This document shows positions 19,081 to 36,600 of a stretch of 64,000 nucleotides of DNA, in pieces. The stretch covers positions 36,815,408 through 36,879,407 of the forward strand of contig CM031879.1 in the NCBI GenBank assembly GCA_018697195.1. Direction: 5' to 3'. Numbering within the stretch: position 1 is the first letter of the stretch; every line of letters starts with the position of its first letter. The position numbers were made by a program, and so were the translations under genes. The notes under the pieces are model-generated. The model worked only from the letters and a program-made list of their open reading frames with translations, was not told where the DNA came from and did no database searches. Source of the stretch: Certhia americana (Eukaryota > Chordata > Aves > Passeriformes > Certhiidae).

Positions 19081-19587
19081 AAAACAGCCAAGACATTTAC
19101 AAGTTCCGTCTGTGTTTCAGTCTTATCTTTAAAGTGTATAAGAGATTTAAAAACCTTATTTTTCTGTTTTACAATGAGATTACAAATTGTTATTAGGATT
19201 TACTTACCAAAGGTTTGTTTTCATGAAACATTTTTTGAAAGTGCTGTCCTTAGTTTACTGTCTGGGCCCATTCATGTACTTAGCAAGAGAACATAAATAT
19301 AAGGAAGACTGGAAGATTCATCTGTTTTCAATAAAGCTCTGCCTGAGGATTAGCATTTGATTTTACCACCTTTTTTGTTTGGTTGGAGGAAGGTTACGTG
19401 TTGGGGGTTTAGAATACAAATTTTGTAGTCAAAATTAGACATTCTTGATTGTTTAATAATGTGAATTCTATTCATGGTTCTCAGCCTAGAAAAATAATGC
19501 ACAAGAGGAGAGAGCAATTGAAAGTTATTTGATTGCAGTCTTTAAAACGATGAAGTCTCTATTTAGCTGTAATCAGCTGCCCTTTGA

Positions 19588-23238
<3,651 letters not shown>

Positions 23239-23406
23239 GTGCCATACTCTGAGCTGGGTGGAAAAACTTTAGTGATGGCAGTTTATGACTTTGATCGTTT
23301 CTCCAAACATGATATCATTGGGGAATATAAAGTCGCAATGAACACAGTGGACTTCGGTCATGTCACTGAGGAGTGGAGGGACTTGCAAAGTGCAGAGAAA
23401 GAAGAG
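23239..23406 (+). CDS. SYT1: SYT1 exon D: second half of C2A calcium-binding domain
   Basis: This exon is 168 bases, 56 codons, phase 0 at both ends. It starts [20 protein letters not shown] and carries calcium loop 3 in [10 protein letters not shown]. The three acidic ligands (rat Asp230, Asp232, Asp238) and the Arg (rat Arg233) that tunes calcium affinity are intact. It continues [15 protein letters not shown] and [16 protein letters not shown], the last C2A strand and the start of the C2A-C2B linker. The acceptor is CTTTGCAG and the donor GAG/GTAAGA is strong. The previous exon is also 168 bases and phase 0, so skipping either would keep the frame but destroy C2A. Tyr and Ala in GEYKVAMN differ from the mammalian Phe and Pro. 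It corresponds to about human residues 215-270. Confidence 0.98.
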
Positions 23407-26400
23407 GTAAGAAAAATCAGACTTTTTTTTCCTCCCAGAACACTTTTATTCTCACCTAGAGACACACACAAACTAGCAATATTTTTTTTTTTTGCTGAGA
23501 CAGCTCCCATCTGTTATCAGTATTTCTCAGACTTACTTTGCCTGATAAATTTTTGATAAGCATCTTTTCCAATACTCACTGAATGCAACATTCTCCTCTG
23601 CTAATTCAATCAATCTTTTTGATACTTTATGCAGCATATTAAAAATGTTTTCATGAGTTTGACATTTTCTTGAATTGGTGCATTTTGTGTATGTAGAATT
23701 TGCATTTGCATTATAAGTGGTGTACATTTAGGTTTCTTGATGGTTCTTGGGGTTTGCATCTCAATTGTGCATGATGATAATGGTAGGGTTTCACTGAAAT
23801 TCCTTACAGTTTTATTGAACTGCTATGTAATAATATCCTTTGATTAGAATTATGAATTTACAAAAACCTTGGAGTGTCATCTTACTCAAATATTTATCAC
23901 CTTTTTTATTTTTCTCTCATTGTCAACATCCCTTGGATTCATTATTTATTAGGTATAGTGCTACATGTACACAAGACACTTCTTGGAAATATTTCATCTA
24001 CAGATCGTGCATCCTGTGAGGTTGTTCATACTGATACATCCAACGTTTTGCTTATTCTAAGACCATTTTGTAATCATTTTTACATTATTTTTCCTTTTGA
24101 TTGAATAGTTACCCACTCAGAGTGCATAGCATGCTTTAATTCTCTCGTGGGAGGAGAAGTAATCGGGAGTCTGAGTTTCTCATAGTCTAATTCAGCTAAT
24201 AAAGTGCTTTGGATTCAAATCTTAGTTTCTGTAATTAAAGGGACAATCTCTGAATGAAATCTTTCCTTCTCACAAGTGATGAATACCTGAGTATTGATTT
24301 AGACTGAGTGTGGTAAAAACAGCAGCAAATGCAGAGCCATGCAGGCTTCTCAGGTTTTCAAAAATGGTCGATTTCAGTCTTTCTTTTTGAGTGTTTGTTT
24401 TAAAGACTGTATTTTCAGATGGCTTTTTTCAACTGCTTATTGATTTGAAAACCACCACTACATGGAGACTGTTCTGCATGGCATTGTTTCATAGTGGCAA
24501 TATCTGCAGGGCTCTCTTTCTGCAGGTGACATCAGTGCCCTGCTGTATGGAGCCTTTTCCTTCCACTCTTAGGGTTAAATATTATAATGAAAAAAGAGAT
24601 AAAGGAAGTTTGTAGTTCAAGGGCCCTGTTCTTTTAAGCACTCAGCATACTAGAAAGCTGAAAATATGAAATTGGAGTGTATTAATCCTTCCAAATTTTT
24701 TTAAGTAACAAATTGACCTTTTATTACACTACTATGTGTGATTTCAAAGTGCTTCATGCTTTTCAGTTTCAAAGCACATAAAATGAGCCAAACACTATAC
24801 AAAAAGGAATTGTCACTTTGCCTTTTTAGTTTAACTTTAAGCTTTTAGAACGTAAACAATGATATCCCTATATGCAGCTTTCAGATAAAATGATACAGAG
24901 CAGTGTGGGGTTTCATCTTATTGCCTTATTGCATAGAAAGTTGCTTCTTGTGTTTTAGCTAACATCCAGAGTAAAAACTGATGCAGTCGCTTGGTTGCTC
25001 CATAAAATTCATACCTTACTAATACAATATGATTAATCAAATCTTGATTGGAACAGATATTGAGTGTGTGAGCTACTTCAGAAATGCATTCTGACTTTGA
25101 AAATACTATTCATTAAAACAGAAAGAGGTAATTAAAATAATTCTGGAAGTATTTGGATATTAAAAGAATATTCTAAGAGTTTGCTGTAGAGATGAAATCT
25201 AGGTTGCCCTCACTTTTCTTCAAATTTCAGGTACTGTTTAGGCAGAAAAACCACTGTTATTTTTGTACTTTTTTGGTGGAACCTTTTTGAAGTTGCCACC
25301 ACATCATGACCATTTTATTTATAAGGAGCTAGACATGATATGAAAACATGAAAAACTGTGCTTACACCAACTCCTTAAGTATTTTTTCATACTAAAGGAG
25401 ATCAAGTGTTTTAGTTTTGCACCTCAATGCTCAAGCATGCAAGGTATCAAATCAATGTGGAAAAATATCATAACTTGGGGTATATGGAGATATTTTAATC
25501 CTAATTTTCTATATGCTATATGTAGCTCGTTTGTAACAGCTCATAAGCTCACTGTACAAATAAAAAGTGATCCTACAAAAACCACTTAGCCAAGGGTATT
25601 TAATCCAAATTTATTTCTGTTCAATTAGGGAACCTCTACTTCTGTTGTATATGTGTTGAACCAGATTCAAATAATTGCTTAGCCCAATTTGGAAGAGAAA
25701 TCTCTACCAAGAACCATGAGAGGTGCATCTGTCAGCAGTTAGGGAGTTGTGTTTCACACGAAATGTCATTAATGTTTCATTTTTGATTCAAATACCTTAC
25801 CATCTTTGATGTTCCAGTCCTTGCTCCACAGCAAAGGTTCCAAGCAAATTCTAGTGTATTTTAAGTGGGGATGGGAGAGATTGTATCTGCATAAAGGGAT
25901 TGTCTTCTGACCCAGCACATGTTGCAGAATTCACAGCAGATACAGCGGCAACCAAGAAGTACCCAGGTTTCAGAATTAGTAAAGACAGCACTGTGTTTAT
26001 AAAGGCTAACATGATTTACCTATATCAGATGTGTAGCAGTAGACACATGTTTGTCTCTTGGTAGTGATCATGGACATGATATGGTGGTCTGGCTTACTAA
26101 AATAAATTAAAACCTGAGCAACTGGATTTCATCCAAAAATTTATGACAAATGTAATTCTATTGCTAGCAAAATAACATTGCTGACTATTACACATTATAA
26201 CTGTGTAATGAATTTGTCCTTGAGAAGCACATCTGCATTAAATTTGCAATATTTGAAGAATGACAGGCTTTATTTCCTTTCTTGCCCTTACAACACTTAG
26301 GCAAATTGTCAGTTCTCAGCAACCTAGTGCTAATTATAATTCTAAATATGTTTTAAATTAAATATATGTTGCCAAAGTATCCTTAATGTTTTAATTATGA

Positions 26401-29012
26401 CCCCTAGATAAGATGCATACCAAAGTGAATCAGTGGCAGTTGTCATTAGTCACTTTAAAAGAACTATCTAGGTAACATCAGTCAAAGTGAATATAAAAAT
26501 CTCTGATCTAGTTTATGTCAAATTCAGTTGATGCACATCACAGAATTACAATTTAATTACCACTTCAATCATAGGGGGCAAAACAATTTTACAAGCAGTT
26601 ACTCTTCTTTTTGCTCATAGAGTTCCACTGTACATTCTGTCCTTTTCTCTAAATGGGCTTAAAATTGAAGACAGAGGATGAAGGTTTAATGAAATAATGT
26701 AAGCTCTGTCTCTCACAGCCTAGCCATTTGAATGGCATCTCTCTGACACTGCATTCTCTTCTGGGAAAGGTCTTATTAATATATTTATGTTGGTGAAGTA
26801 CTTTGAAGGTACAGGCCTTTGTGTGAGCATTTGTTATGACTGTGAGAGGGCTTTGGGAATGTGCAATGACTGCTAAATATTGAGGAGGCCACTACTAATG
26901 AGCTGCATACCTTGAATCTTTTTTCTTTGGCTTCTTTTAAATCTGCTGTCCTTGTGTCTAGTAGTCCTTCAGTCTCATTTGACTGAGAGTGTGGGAGGGA
27001 GGAGTGGTAGATATTGAAAGGTTATTCACTTTTACCAAGTCTGACATATAATGGTTTGGGCATGGAGTGTTAAAAAGCAGATCACAGGAGTTTGCTCCTC
27101 TCTGTCATCTACCAGATGTCATTGCTATTAACTTTATCTGAGTACACACTGACTGCATCCAATATCTGTTATCACTCCAGTACAGAAGGCCAGACAGACC
27201 TCTTCTTTGCTCACAGCAGTGTGAATCATACTGAGAGTCATCTTCTGAATACTTCAAGTGATTTCCCTCCAGACATTTTGTTATATTGGCACTTAAATTG
27301 AAAACTGTTTGTAGCAAACATGCCAAGAAGTTTTAGGCAATATAAGGAAGAGCAGAAACAATTCTTTCCCTTGAAAGCAGTGGAGAAGCAGAGCATTATA
27401 TCATAAGGAAAAGGATCTTTGTTGACCTGACAGTACCCACCACCAAGAGTTCTGCAGATTTTTCACAACTGTCATCACATGAGACTATGCATTATCTGAT
27501 CAGGCATCCACCATGGTTAGGTTACATGATGGATGCATGCTCATTCCACAGTGGGTGATGATGATACAAGGCTTCTGAGTGGGAATTCTGGAAAACACCA
27601 GCATCACTCCTACATGATGCACAACCCCAAGTGGGAGAGATGCATAGTGCTGCCTTGGAAAGGAGTGAGAGGCAAGCGTTCTGCATCTGGAGAGTGAAAG
27701 AGCAGTTCTGTGAACCTTCACTGTACTCTTCATGAGAATTGTTCTTTCCTTCCTTATCCAAAAGTAAAAGGTGAAGGAAGGAGGTAGAAAAGTGGGCCGG
27801 AAATACGTGTATTGAATACCTTAGTATACTTCATAGAGACTGTGACAAAGTTAGTGAGCCACCCAATTCACTGACTCTCTGGATCTGAAACTTGCAGAGA
27901 TCTAAGAGGAAAGGACATTTTGACAAAAGTCACTGTCAAATTACAGCAGCAAATCACTGTTATTTTCTGTTATAGTTACATGAGCAATGGACAGATGATC
28001 TAATAGGCCTTTCCCATCACTGGTAATAACACTTAGTTCTTTTACAGCTTTGTGGATAGCACAGTGCTTTGCAAAAGAAAGTATCATTATCCCTATGGAG
28101 AAGCTGTCAGAGTGACAGACAAATTTTAAATTGTGAGGTTTTTATTTAGCTGCATGTTATATTGGAACACTATGTTTTCTTCGTGGTGTTTACATCTTCT
28201 AAAGTTCACGTCTTCTTACACCCAATTAAAACTTGAAAAAGTTAAATCTAAGGTGGTTCTAATTTACAGGTTTTGTGAAGAGTTTATACTGTAAACAGAG
28301 ATCGTTGAATGCCTGTTCAACATTGTAAGTGTGGCATCTCTCCTGCCAAGGAATTGAATTTTCTACTGAGACAAGGAACAAAACAAGGGTTCTGAAGTTT
28401 AAGAATAAGCAAGCCTGTTTTGAAATTCTTGAGCAGTTAATTAGCTGTTTTTCATCTTGATATTGAAGGTACTAAAATGAATTTAAAGGTAAAACAATAT
28501 GATTCAAGTAGAGCTGTAAGGATACGGTTTTCAGTTCATTAGAATTATGCATTTCTTTTCTCACCTTTCATACTCAAGGTGCTGACAATCCCACTATATA
28601 CCTTTGTTGAGTATTCTCTTTCTTAACTCCCTCTCTGGAAGAGACACCTAAGGAGGTCAGAGACATTCTTGTGTTATAATAAAAAGAATGTAATTGGCTT
28701 ACTTGAAATCAAAAGGAAACTTGTCTTGATTCATCTCAAACTGTCTGGCTTTACAGATATTAAATTCAAATACAGAGGACAGTATAAAAGATGGAGGAGC
28801 TCAGTGATAGTGTTAAATTCAGGCTCTTCTGGGGCTTTTCTTTTTCTGGACAGCATTCATTCTGAGATAAGAAAAACATGTGTTGCTTATTTGCCAAAAC
28901 ACTCTTATTACCGTTTTCCTTCCATGTGCGGAAGGGCATCTTGAGGTTAAACTGTGCTGAAATAATAGATCCTTCACTTGGAGCTAAGCATCTAATGACC
29001 CATAATACACAA

Positions 29013-29030
29013 AATAATAATAATAATAAT
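29013..29030 (+). repeat. (AAT)6 microsatellite
   Basis: Six AAT trinucleotides run without interruption in the C2A-C2B intron. It is an ordinary simple repeat and probably length-polymorphic. Confidence 0.9.
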
Positions 29031-30604
29031 ATTTGTTTCAGACAAAGTATTTTGCTAGGATCCTTGTAGAAAATTACAAGGCCTAAAGAAGGAATAGTGG
29101 GCAATTCCCAGCCTCCACAAATTAATATTACTGTGGGGGGTTTTATTGCTCAAGCATAATATATTTCAAAGTTCAAAGACAAAGCCACGTACGATTGGAA
29201 AGCAGTGTTCTGAATAGTGTTTTTATAGAGTTTTGAGGAAGCTACTGAGAAGGATCAAACTCATCTGAAGCTAGATTGTGAAGAGATACTTTGGATGGAA
29301 ACTGCAGAAGGAATTCCAAGAAATACAAGTTTAATCATGGAGTGCTCCCAAGTATAAAGCTTTGTACTCTGGAAGAGATTGCAAATGGATCTGTAGGACC
29401 AGCTGATAAGTGTTAAAGGGCCACAGAACATGCTATATCTGGAATTGTTCAGCACTGCTCTCCAACTGGACTTCTGTGTACTTATTTATTTTTCTGACTA
29501 CCAGCACCAGTGAATGCATAATCCAGAGGCTGAAATGGGATTCTAGGCAGAAGCTTCGCAGTAGTCCAAACTAATACCTTATTTTCCTTTCTCCCCTACA
29601 TTTCCAAACCAACAGTGACAAAAATCGTTACCTGATTGCTGTTATAAACTGGGATCAGGAGCTAAAGGAAGCTGTAAAACAGCTGTATCAAAATGCAGTG
29701 TCATAAGAAGGACCTTCAGAACAGAGAGCAGCGTTTTTACAGTCACGGGGGAAGTGCAGGTCTCACAAAGATGACAACAGCATAGAGGAGTTGTATGCTA
29801 CTCCCATCTCTTTGCTTTGTTGTGATCGATCCATGTAGAAATAGAAGATTTTGGCTTCCAGAAACATCAGAAAAAGGTATGTTTTTGAAAAGGAGAGACA
29901 AAGGTTTAGGGATAGTGGTCCAAGAAACAAAGGGATTAGCCATTTTATTTGTGTTTTTTCCTCTATCACCTTTTAAACACTGATTTAAACCATGTCAGAG
30001 ATTACCATAGTAACCATTTAACCTCTTTTCAGAGCCTGTTGTGTTTCCTTTTAGTTCGGCAATGAGCTTTAACTGGTATCTGAAGCACTTCTCATTGTAC
30101 CTGTGACAGAAATTAGCACAAAAATGCCCTAATCACAGTTAGAATCCAGAACTCAAGACTGTATTTTCAGTTCAGAGGTATTAGACTTTTATTTAGTTTA
30201 TGCTAATGTTTCAAGAGGTAGAGTACGTGAATTTAGGTTTTATATATATATTAGGTTTTAGGTATACCAGGTTTTAATTCTAGTCAAAATGGATGACAGA
30301 CAGAGATAACTCAGTCTTACAGTTTCCTGTTCAGTTGTATGATATAAGTCAGACTTCTATCAAAGGCCAAAGAAATCCTCCTCAGTGGCTGATGTGTTAT
30401 TAGTATGTTACAGGCAATGCAGTAGGGTCAGTTTAGTGCACCTGTACTTCTCTCCTCTTCCTTTCCTGTGGCATTTTGCAGCTTACTTTGTGATTGTTAC
30501 CATCATAACTAGAGAGGCACTCAGAGGCTGCCTGGCTGGCTCACTCAATGGAGGGATGGAGGGGTACTGTAGTTGTTTTGTCCCTTCCATTAGCAGACTT
30601 TTCT

Positions 30605-30639
<35 letters not shown>

Positions 30640-30659
30640 GTAGAGGACTGGAGTATGAT
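30605..30659 (-). mobile_element. Putative minimal retroposon insertion: T27 tract with flanking direct repeats
   Basis: A run of 27 T (30613-30639) followed by about 11 unique bases is flanked by the same 9-base sequence, GAGTATGAT, at 30605-30613 and 30651-30659. The last T of the left copy overlaps the T run. Read on the - strand this is a very short 3' end plus an A27 tail between target-site duplications. That is the signature of LINE-type reverse transcription that stopped almost at once. Slippage within a duplicated segment is the alternative. No internal element sequence is long enough to name the family. Confidence 0.5.
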
Positions 30660-33600
30660 CATTGCAGCAGAATTACTACTGCTGTCTCATTAGAGCAGAA
30701 CACAGCTCACTTTGAGCTACCACCATCAGTGCGCAGATAAAATCAATTTCCAATCTCTTTTTGGATCCAGCTATGTTCTGTATGTGCTTCTTGCTGGCCT
30801 AAAGCTACAGTAAAACATGTACCTGAAACTGAATCCAGTGACATGGAGGTCAAGGTGTTTTCCTTTATGGTTATGTCTGCAATCACAATTACAAGAATAA
30901 TGTCAGAGACAGAACTTTCCTAACTAGCAGTGAGAGAGTTGAAAGTGGTTTTACTGTGCTTTGTCATCCAAACGTTTGCCTATGACAGAATGGAATTAGG
31001 AGGTACTGCAATGTCCACTACCACTGATAAAGGCCACTGAATTTGGGAACCCTTCTCTGTGCCTTCCTCCACTTTGAGGCTGACCTCGAGTTCAAATCTC
31101 TTCTTCTTAGCGAAAGAACTTGCCATAAAATTCTGACTCAAGTCATTCCCTGTACAATTACCATTATGTGGAGTTTACAACTTGCTTTTGATGCCACCAG
31201 TATAGAACATGGCACTGCAGCTTCTCAGTGCTATGGCTGACAATAGGCAGACAGCACCTGAGCTTCCCATCAGATGCTTAATATTAGGTGCTATTTAAAT
31301 TATTTCTGGTTGTCTGGAATCTAGTTTTTTTACCTCTGTTTTCCTATATCTTCTTCAGTAACTGTGAAAATTAACAGGAGGACCTCTTGTTGATGAGTAG
31401 AGCCTCAGCTTCAAAACTGGAAACAGCTCATTTTTGTGGGACTGCCCTGCAGTCTACAGCTAACATCCCCTGTCTGTTAATGCCCAGCCCAGATTTAGAA
31501 GTGGATTATTCTGAAAGTGGTTTTACTTATGCAAATTTGCACATTAATTATCAGGATAGACATTTATTTTCTGTGATGTTTTAGAGCAGGCAAGTTTTCT
31601 ATGACATGTGGGTCATTTATATTAGCAAACATTAAAACTCTCTTTCTGAAAGAAGTCTCCCATTTCAAAAAAACCTTTGCTTTTTATAGAAATAGTGCTA
31701 GTTCCTATCAATTCATTTATAATAAAGTTTTCTAAATTAGATGGTGTTATTTGCCCTAAATCTGGAGGACTCCTAATGTCTTCAAGGATCATTTCAAAGA
31801 ATCTCCTGTAATCAAACTCAGTCTACGAAACAGGCAGCATCCCGGACCTAATAGTGTTCTCCCAGTACCAAGTTGGGAGCAAGGTGGCACAAGGAAACCC
31901 ACTTAAAAGCTTGAAAGTTAGACCTTGCTTGGTTTTACAGCAACAAGCTAGAAACTATCTGATTCTCAACCCTCAGCAATGTTTGTTATAGGCAGCTTTG
32001 CATCTCTACTGGAAAACTCTTAGAGAGTCTTTAAGACCAAAGAGTTTGAAAGTTTTTGATTTTAAGACGTAAGTAGATGAAGAAAATAACATACCCTTTT
32101 GTAGTTCAGCAATACTCTATCTCTCTTAAAAATGTGTACTTTATTTGATACTTGGATGTTACTGGATTCTACTCTGTTGCTGAGTCTTGTTATGCCCTTC
32201 TTCAGTAGCTTCAAGCAACTTAATACATGATGCGTGCTCTTCTCTACACTACTTATTCACTGTAATCAAGTCACATACAATCACCTTTTCAGAAAGCTGC
32301 AGAAATTAATCTTTTATGTTTTTCAAAATCAGGTTTTCTTTTTTCCAGTAAGAGTAATGACTTTTTACCTTTTTGTAGTTTTCAGCATCTAAAAAAAAAA
32401 TTTATATATGGAAGAACTGTGTGCAGTATACTTTATTTCTTTGCCAAACATACCAAGTCGCTAGCCTTTTCTGATAATGTATACTGTTGATTGTTTTACA
32501 CAGCATTACACTAGCAGTTCCTGGTGTGTAGCTTATGAGCCTGAATCCTCAGCAGGAGGTATTGCCCTGTAAGATACCTTTCCTGATTCAGAAGATACTT
32601 ACAAAAGTCTTGAGTTATCTTAGAATGTAGAAAATTTGCTTTTGTCTGTATGAAAATATCCTCTTTGTGACTGGTTACAGGTAATTGATTAAGCACGTTC
32701 TTTTTGACCAACCTGTTGCATTACTATTTACTGTTGTGATAGTTTTTGTATCACTTGCCTCTTTTGTCATCAAAATGTCTTCCCCACCTATAAAAACAGC
32801 AGTAGACCTTGAAGAGAAAAAAAGAAAAAAAAAGTGCATGCTTCCTTCATCAAGCAAATTTCCAATCTCACCAAAGAGGAAATCTGGTTTTAGTTGAAAA
32901 GACCTTTTCTTTCGATAAAATAATGTGACTACACATTCATAATATTTTATATCATTTAAATCAACATTATTACAAACTTCTATGAATTTTTCTTTTGTTT
33001 CATCTGGGTTTGATAAAAGACAAAATGACTGATAGATACCACCTCCATCCTATTTGGCCTTTTTTGAGTAAGGCAAGTATAACATTAACACTGTTTCAAA
33101 CTTATTTCCCTTGTGATCTAAGATTTATTAAAAAGGAACATCATTGAGCCAGAGATCTTATAAGTACAGTCTTCTTTCCTAGATTTTTAGCTAACTGCAA
33201 TGAACTCTTTCTTTTTACTGAAGAGATTAATACAATTGAGTTTGTGGTTCTGGTTGCTATGATGACCTTTGATGAGCTGCCTTGTCTTCCTAAAGAATAT
33301 GTTAAGAGACTTTTTCAAAGTGAAATAGTTAGGAGAAGTAGAGTTTGCCAGAAACAGAAACTCCAGAAAACAGGAGTTTTCCACTACATATTTATCCAAC
33401 ACTTGAATATCTTTCAGTAGTTTCATAAAAACAACTGTTTGAATGCTTAGTTTAAGAAGTGGATATAAGCCTGGTAGGGGTAAGTCAATATATTTGAATA
33501 TGTAGCACTAGTTTGAAGGACTTCATTCTTGAACTGAACACAAATATTTAATGTGCTGAATTTAGGACATATAATGCAAGGCATTTCAGTAGGAAATATG

Positions 33601-36600
33601 TATTAGTTACTTCATTTCAAGTGAAAACAAAAACAAAAATACTGAAATTATCTGAGCATTTTACATATTTCTGACTTCCCTCAAACTAGGGAGCACTAGA
33701 ACAAGAGCTTTTCTGAGCTTTTCAGCTTGCTTCTTTTCCAGCTGCATATCCTTTACCCCTCCTCATGTTTAGGCAGTTCTGATGCTCTGGAAAAATGTTC
33801 AGTACAAAAATCAGTAAAAGACGACAATGTGAGAAAACTTCCCAAATGAAAAACAGTGATACTGAAAGGGACTTCTATTTCTACTTGTGCTTGTAGCACA
33901 AAAGTAGTAAGGAGAATGGTGGAAAAAGATGACATTGGCTTGGGTGAAATTTTATATGAAAGAAAATCTTCACCTTGATAAATTACAGGTGGGGAACTGT
34001 GTTGCTATTAGTCTTCACCTATCAGCTGTCTGTCAGCTTAAATCAGCCGTCTGTGGTTTTCCCATTAGCAAATCCAGTTCCTTTTCATCTTACTATGCCG
34101 GTCCTTGGTGTATGGCTCTTTTCAGGTCACTGCTGCAGTGCAGTGGAAATCCTTGTTTTTCCATGTGGCTAAGTTGTCTTTGTGTGAAAATAAAGACACA
34201 AGCTGGTTTTGGTACGAAACTGTGTTGCATGCTGACCTGGAAGTTGGAGAGCAAGGAAAGAAAATTTCTGTAAGTGTAAAGGAATGCAAATGTAAAGGAA
34301 TCTTAACGAAGATAGATCCTCAAGCTCTTGCCCTGTCCAGGGAAACCCTTGAGCATGTGGCAGGTTAGCATATGTTCTGTTTGGCCTGCCACTAGCTAGC
34401 CAACAAGCTTCTAGTTTTAAAACAATGCTAGTATGTATTGTCTATTTCCTAGCTGCCAATTTAGAAGATTTTTGAGGAGGCTGCTCTGTTATGTGGGGTT
34501 TTTGATGGGGGTCATGAAGGGAGCTGGAGGTATTGCTAGGGGATATTATGGAGGAACTTGAAAGCTGAACTGGCACCACAGCAAACAGAAGAGAAAGGAC
34601 ATCAGTCAACATTTATTTAATGTCTTAGTAGTTTGTTTCAGGAAAGGGAAGAAGATGGCTGCCTGTGAAGCTAATCCATGAATTGCACTGAATTTCTCTT
34701 TACGGTTTTCGCAGAACATACAGAAACATAATACTATATGGCTTCAGTAATGGAGGTACTGATTTTGCCTGATAGTCTTTCCCTGCTGCTGAATTTCAGT
34801 AGTTACCAGCTGCCATAGATGATTAGTCATTCTATTATATCAATCACTCCCACTTTTACTGGTGTGTTAAAATCAGCTTGTTCTGTCTTGTGGTCATCAA
34901 TAATGTATGGCTGTTGTAGCAAGGACTCTGTTTAGTCAGGTTTTCTGTACATCTTGCAAGTAAGAAATCATTAATTATTTTGATTCTTAATTGCAGTTCT
35001 TTACTGTCTACTGATCCTATATATTTTTATGTGTATGCTGTAATTCCAGTTCATAGTCTAAAGCTTTTAATTCAATCACCTTTGGAAACTAAAGACACAC
35101 TTGCTACTAGACATTACATTACCTGAGCATTAAGATGCTCATACATACTACAAGCAATTGCAAATCAAGAAAGGGAACTCTAGTGTAGCTTCCTATTACC
35201 CTATCACAAGAGGACAATGACTTCCTGCAGAGTGACTGCAGTGCATATATAATATTCTAATAATTAGAGAAAAAGCTTTGTGATTTGACTTCTCACAATG
35301 CCTGATAAGCCAAGAAAAAAGCTTTCAAATGTATTACATTTCCTTTCAATGTTGTGCTTAAACTACTCACTAGCAGGCTAGCCGTGTGACATACTGTAGT
35401 TAATAAGTTTTCCATGCTGTCAAAAGTAATAATATTAGTGTGCCATTCAGTTAAATTAATTTTGTTTTGTGCACTGGCCTGCATAGACGTGAGTGACATT
35501 TAGAAATATGATCAGGCAGGAGCTGAGGAGAAGCCAAGTGGCAAAACAGAGGGACATGCAATCATTAAAGCAGGGCAGCAGCTGCAAGCATTTGTGGGTA
35601 GGCAAAGAGTTACAGAAAACCAGGCCAGGATGTTCTGCCATATATGATTCTTTTCATTCATTCCTCCCTTTCTCATTTATTTAAGAAACTCATTTTCTTC
35701 TTGTTGAATTAAGTACTTAGTATGTTTAGTAGTATGGTTTCTTGTCTGAAAATCAGAGTGTGGTTTGGCTAACCTTTGATTTCAGCTGCCTTCAGCCACA
35801 GTATTTCTCATTCTGCAAGAGGCATCTGATTGTGATGCTTTTAAACTGATGACTGTGAAGTGTCGTTTTCTACTAATAATAACAGTGCTTTCTCTTTCCA
35901 TTTTCTCTGCTTTTTAGAAAGTAGTAATTGAAGTACTCTCTAAATAGTTAAAAATGTAATAAGCGCACTAAAAGGAGGAAGCTGACAAAGCCTAGTTTGT
36001 TCATTTTTTAATAATATTGGCTGGTTCAAATTTATTGCCCAAATTGCTTTCAAGTCCAATTTACCATTGTGTTGGGGAATATTACATAGTTATGGCGGTT
36101 AAAAGAAATGCAATCCACTGTTTTTTTATATATACTGCAATAAGAGGAAAGAGATGTGTCATGAATTTCTGTTTGAAGTAGTGTTGTTCAGAGGGGGCTG
36201 GGGAGAAAGAAGGAAAAAGAAGTAGATTTTTTTGTTTTGTTTTGTTTCCAGAGAAAGATCCTGATAGGTCTGTTCCTTTTAAGCGAAGGTAAAAAGTAGT
36301 GCTGGCATAAAAAAGTTGTATCACAAAGAGTCAGAGTAGGACTATGGTGGGGAAGTCAGTCAAAAGGAATATGCAATTAAACCCTTTCTTTTGGCTCTTT
36401 CTCAGCTATACTTTATAGCATGACTGTATGACTACAGGTACCACCTCCCAGTACCTTTAATGAATTCACTTTATTTGAAAGATTATTCCCTGTCTGCCCT
36501 AGAACTTCTCCCTTTTAAAACTTGCCTCATGGACCTTTACTTCTATTTCTGTTTTCTCTTCACCTAATATCAGTCTCTTTTCCATCTCTTCTTTAGCCTG

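Noticed and set aside
33929..34368. Overlapping open frames in all forward frames, with a possible donor after GCAG at 34362
   Set aside because: It looked like a candidate cassette exon or pseudogene, but no frame matches synaptotagmin or another family, and the splice-like sites are not backed by conservation evidence.
36228..36252. TTTTG repeat followed by TTTCCAG that resembles a splice acceptor
   Set aside because: No open frame after it continues the SYT1 reading frame and no donor at exon distance is convincing. Pseudo-acceptors like this are common in introns.
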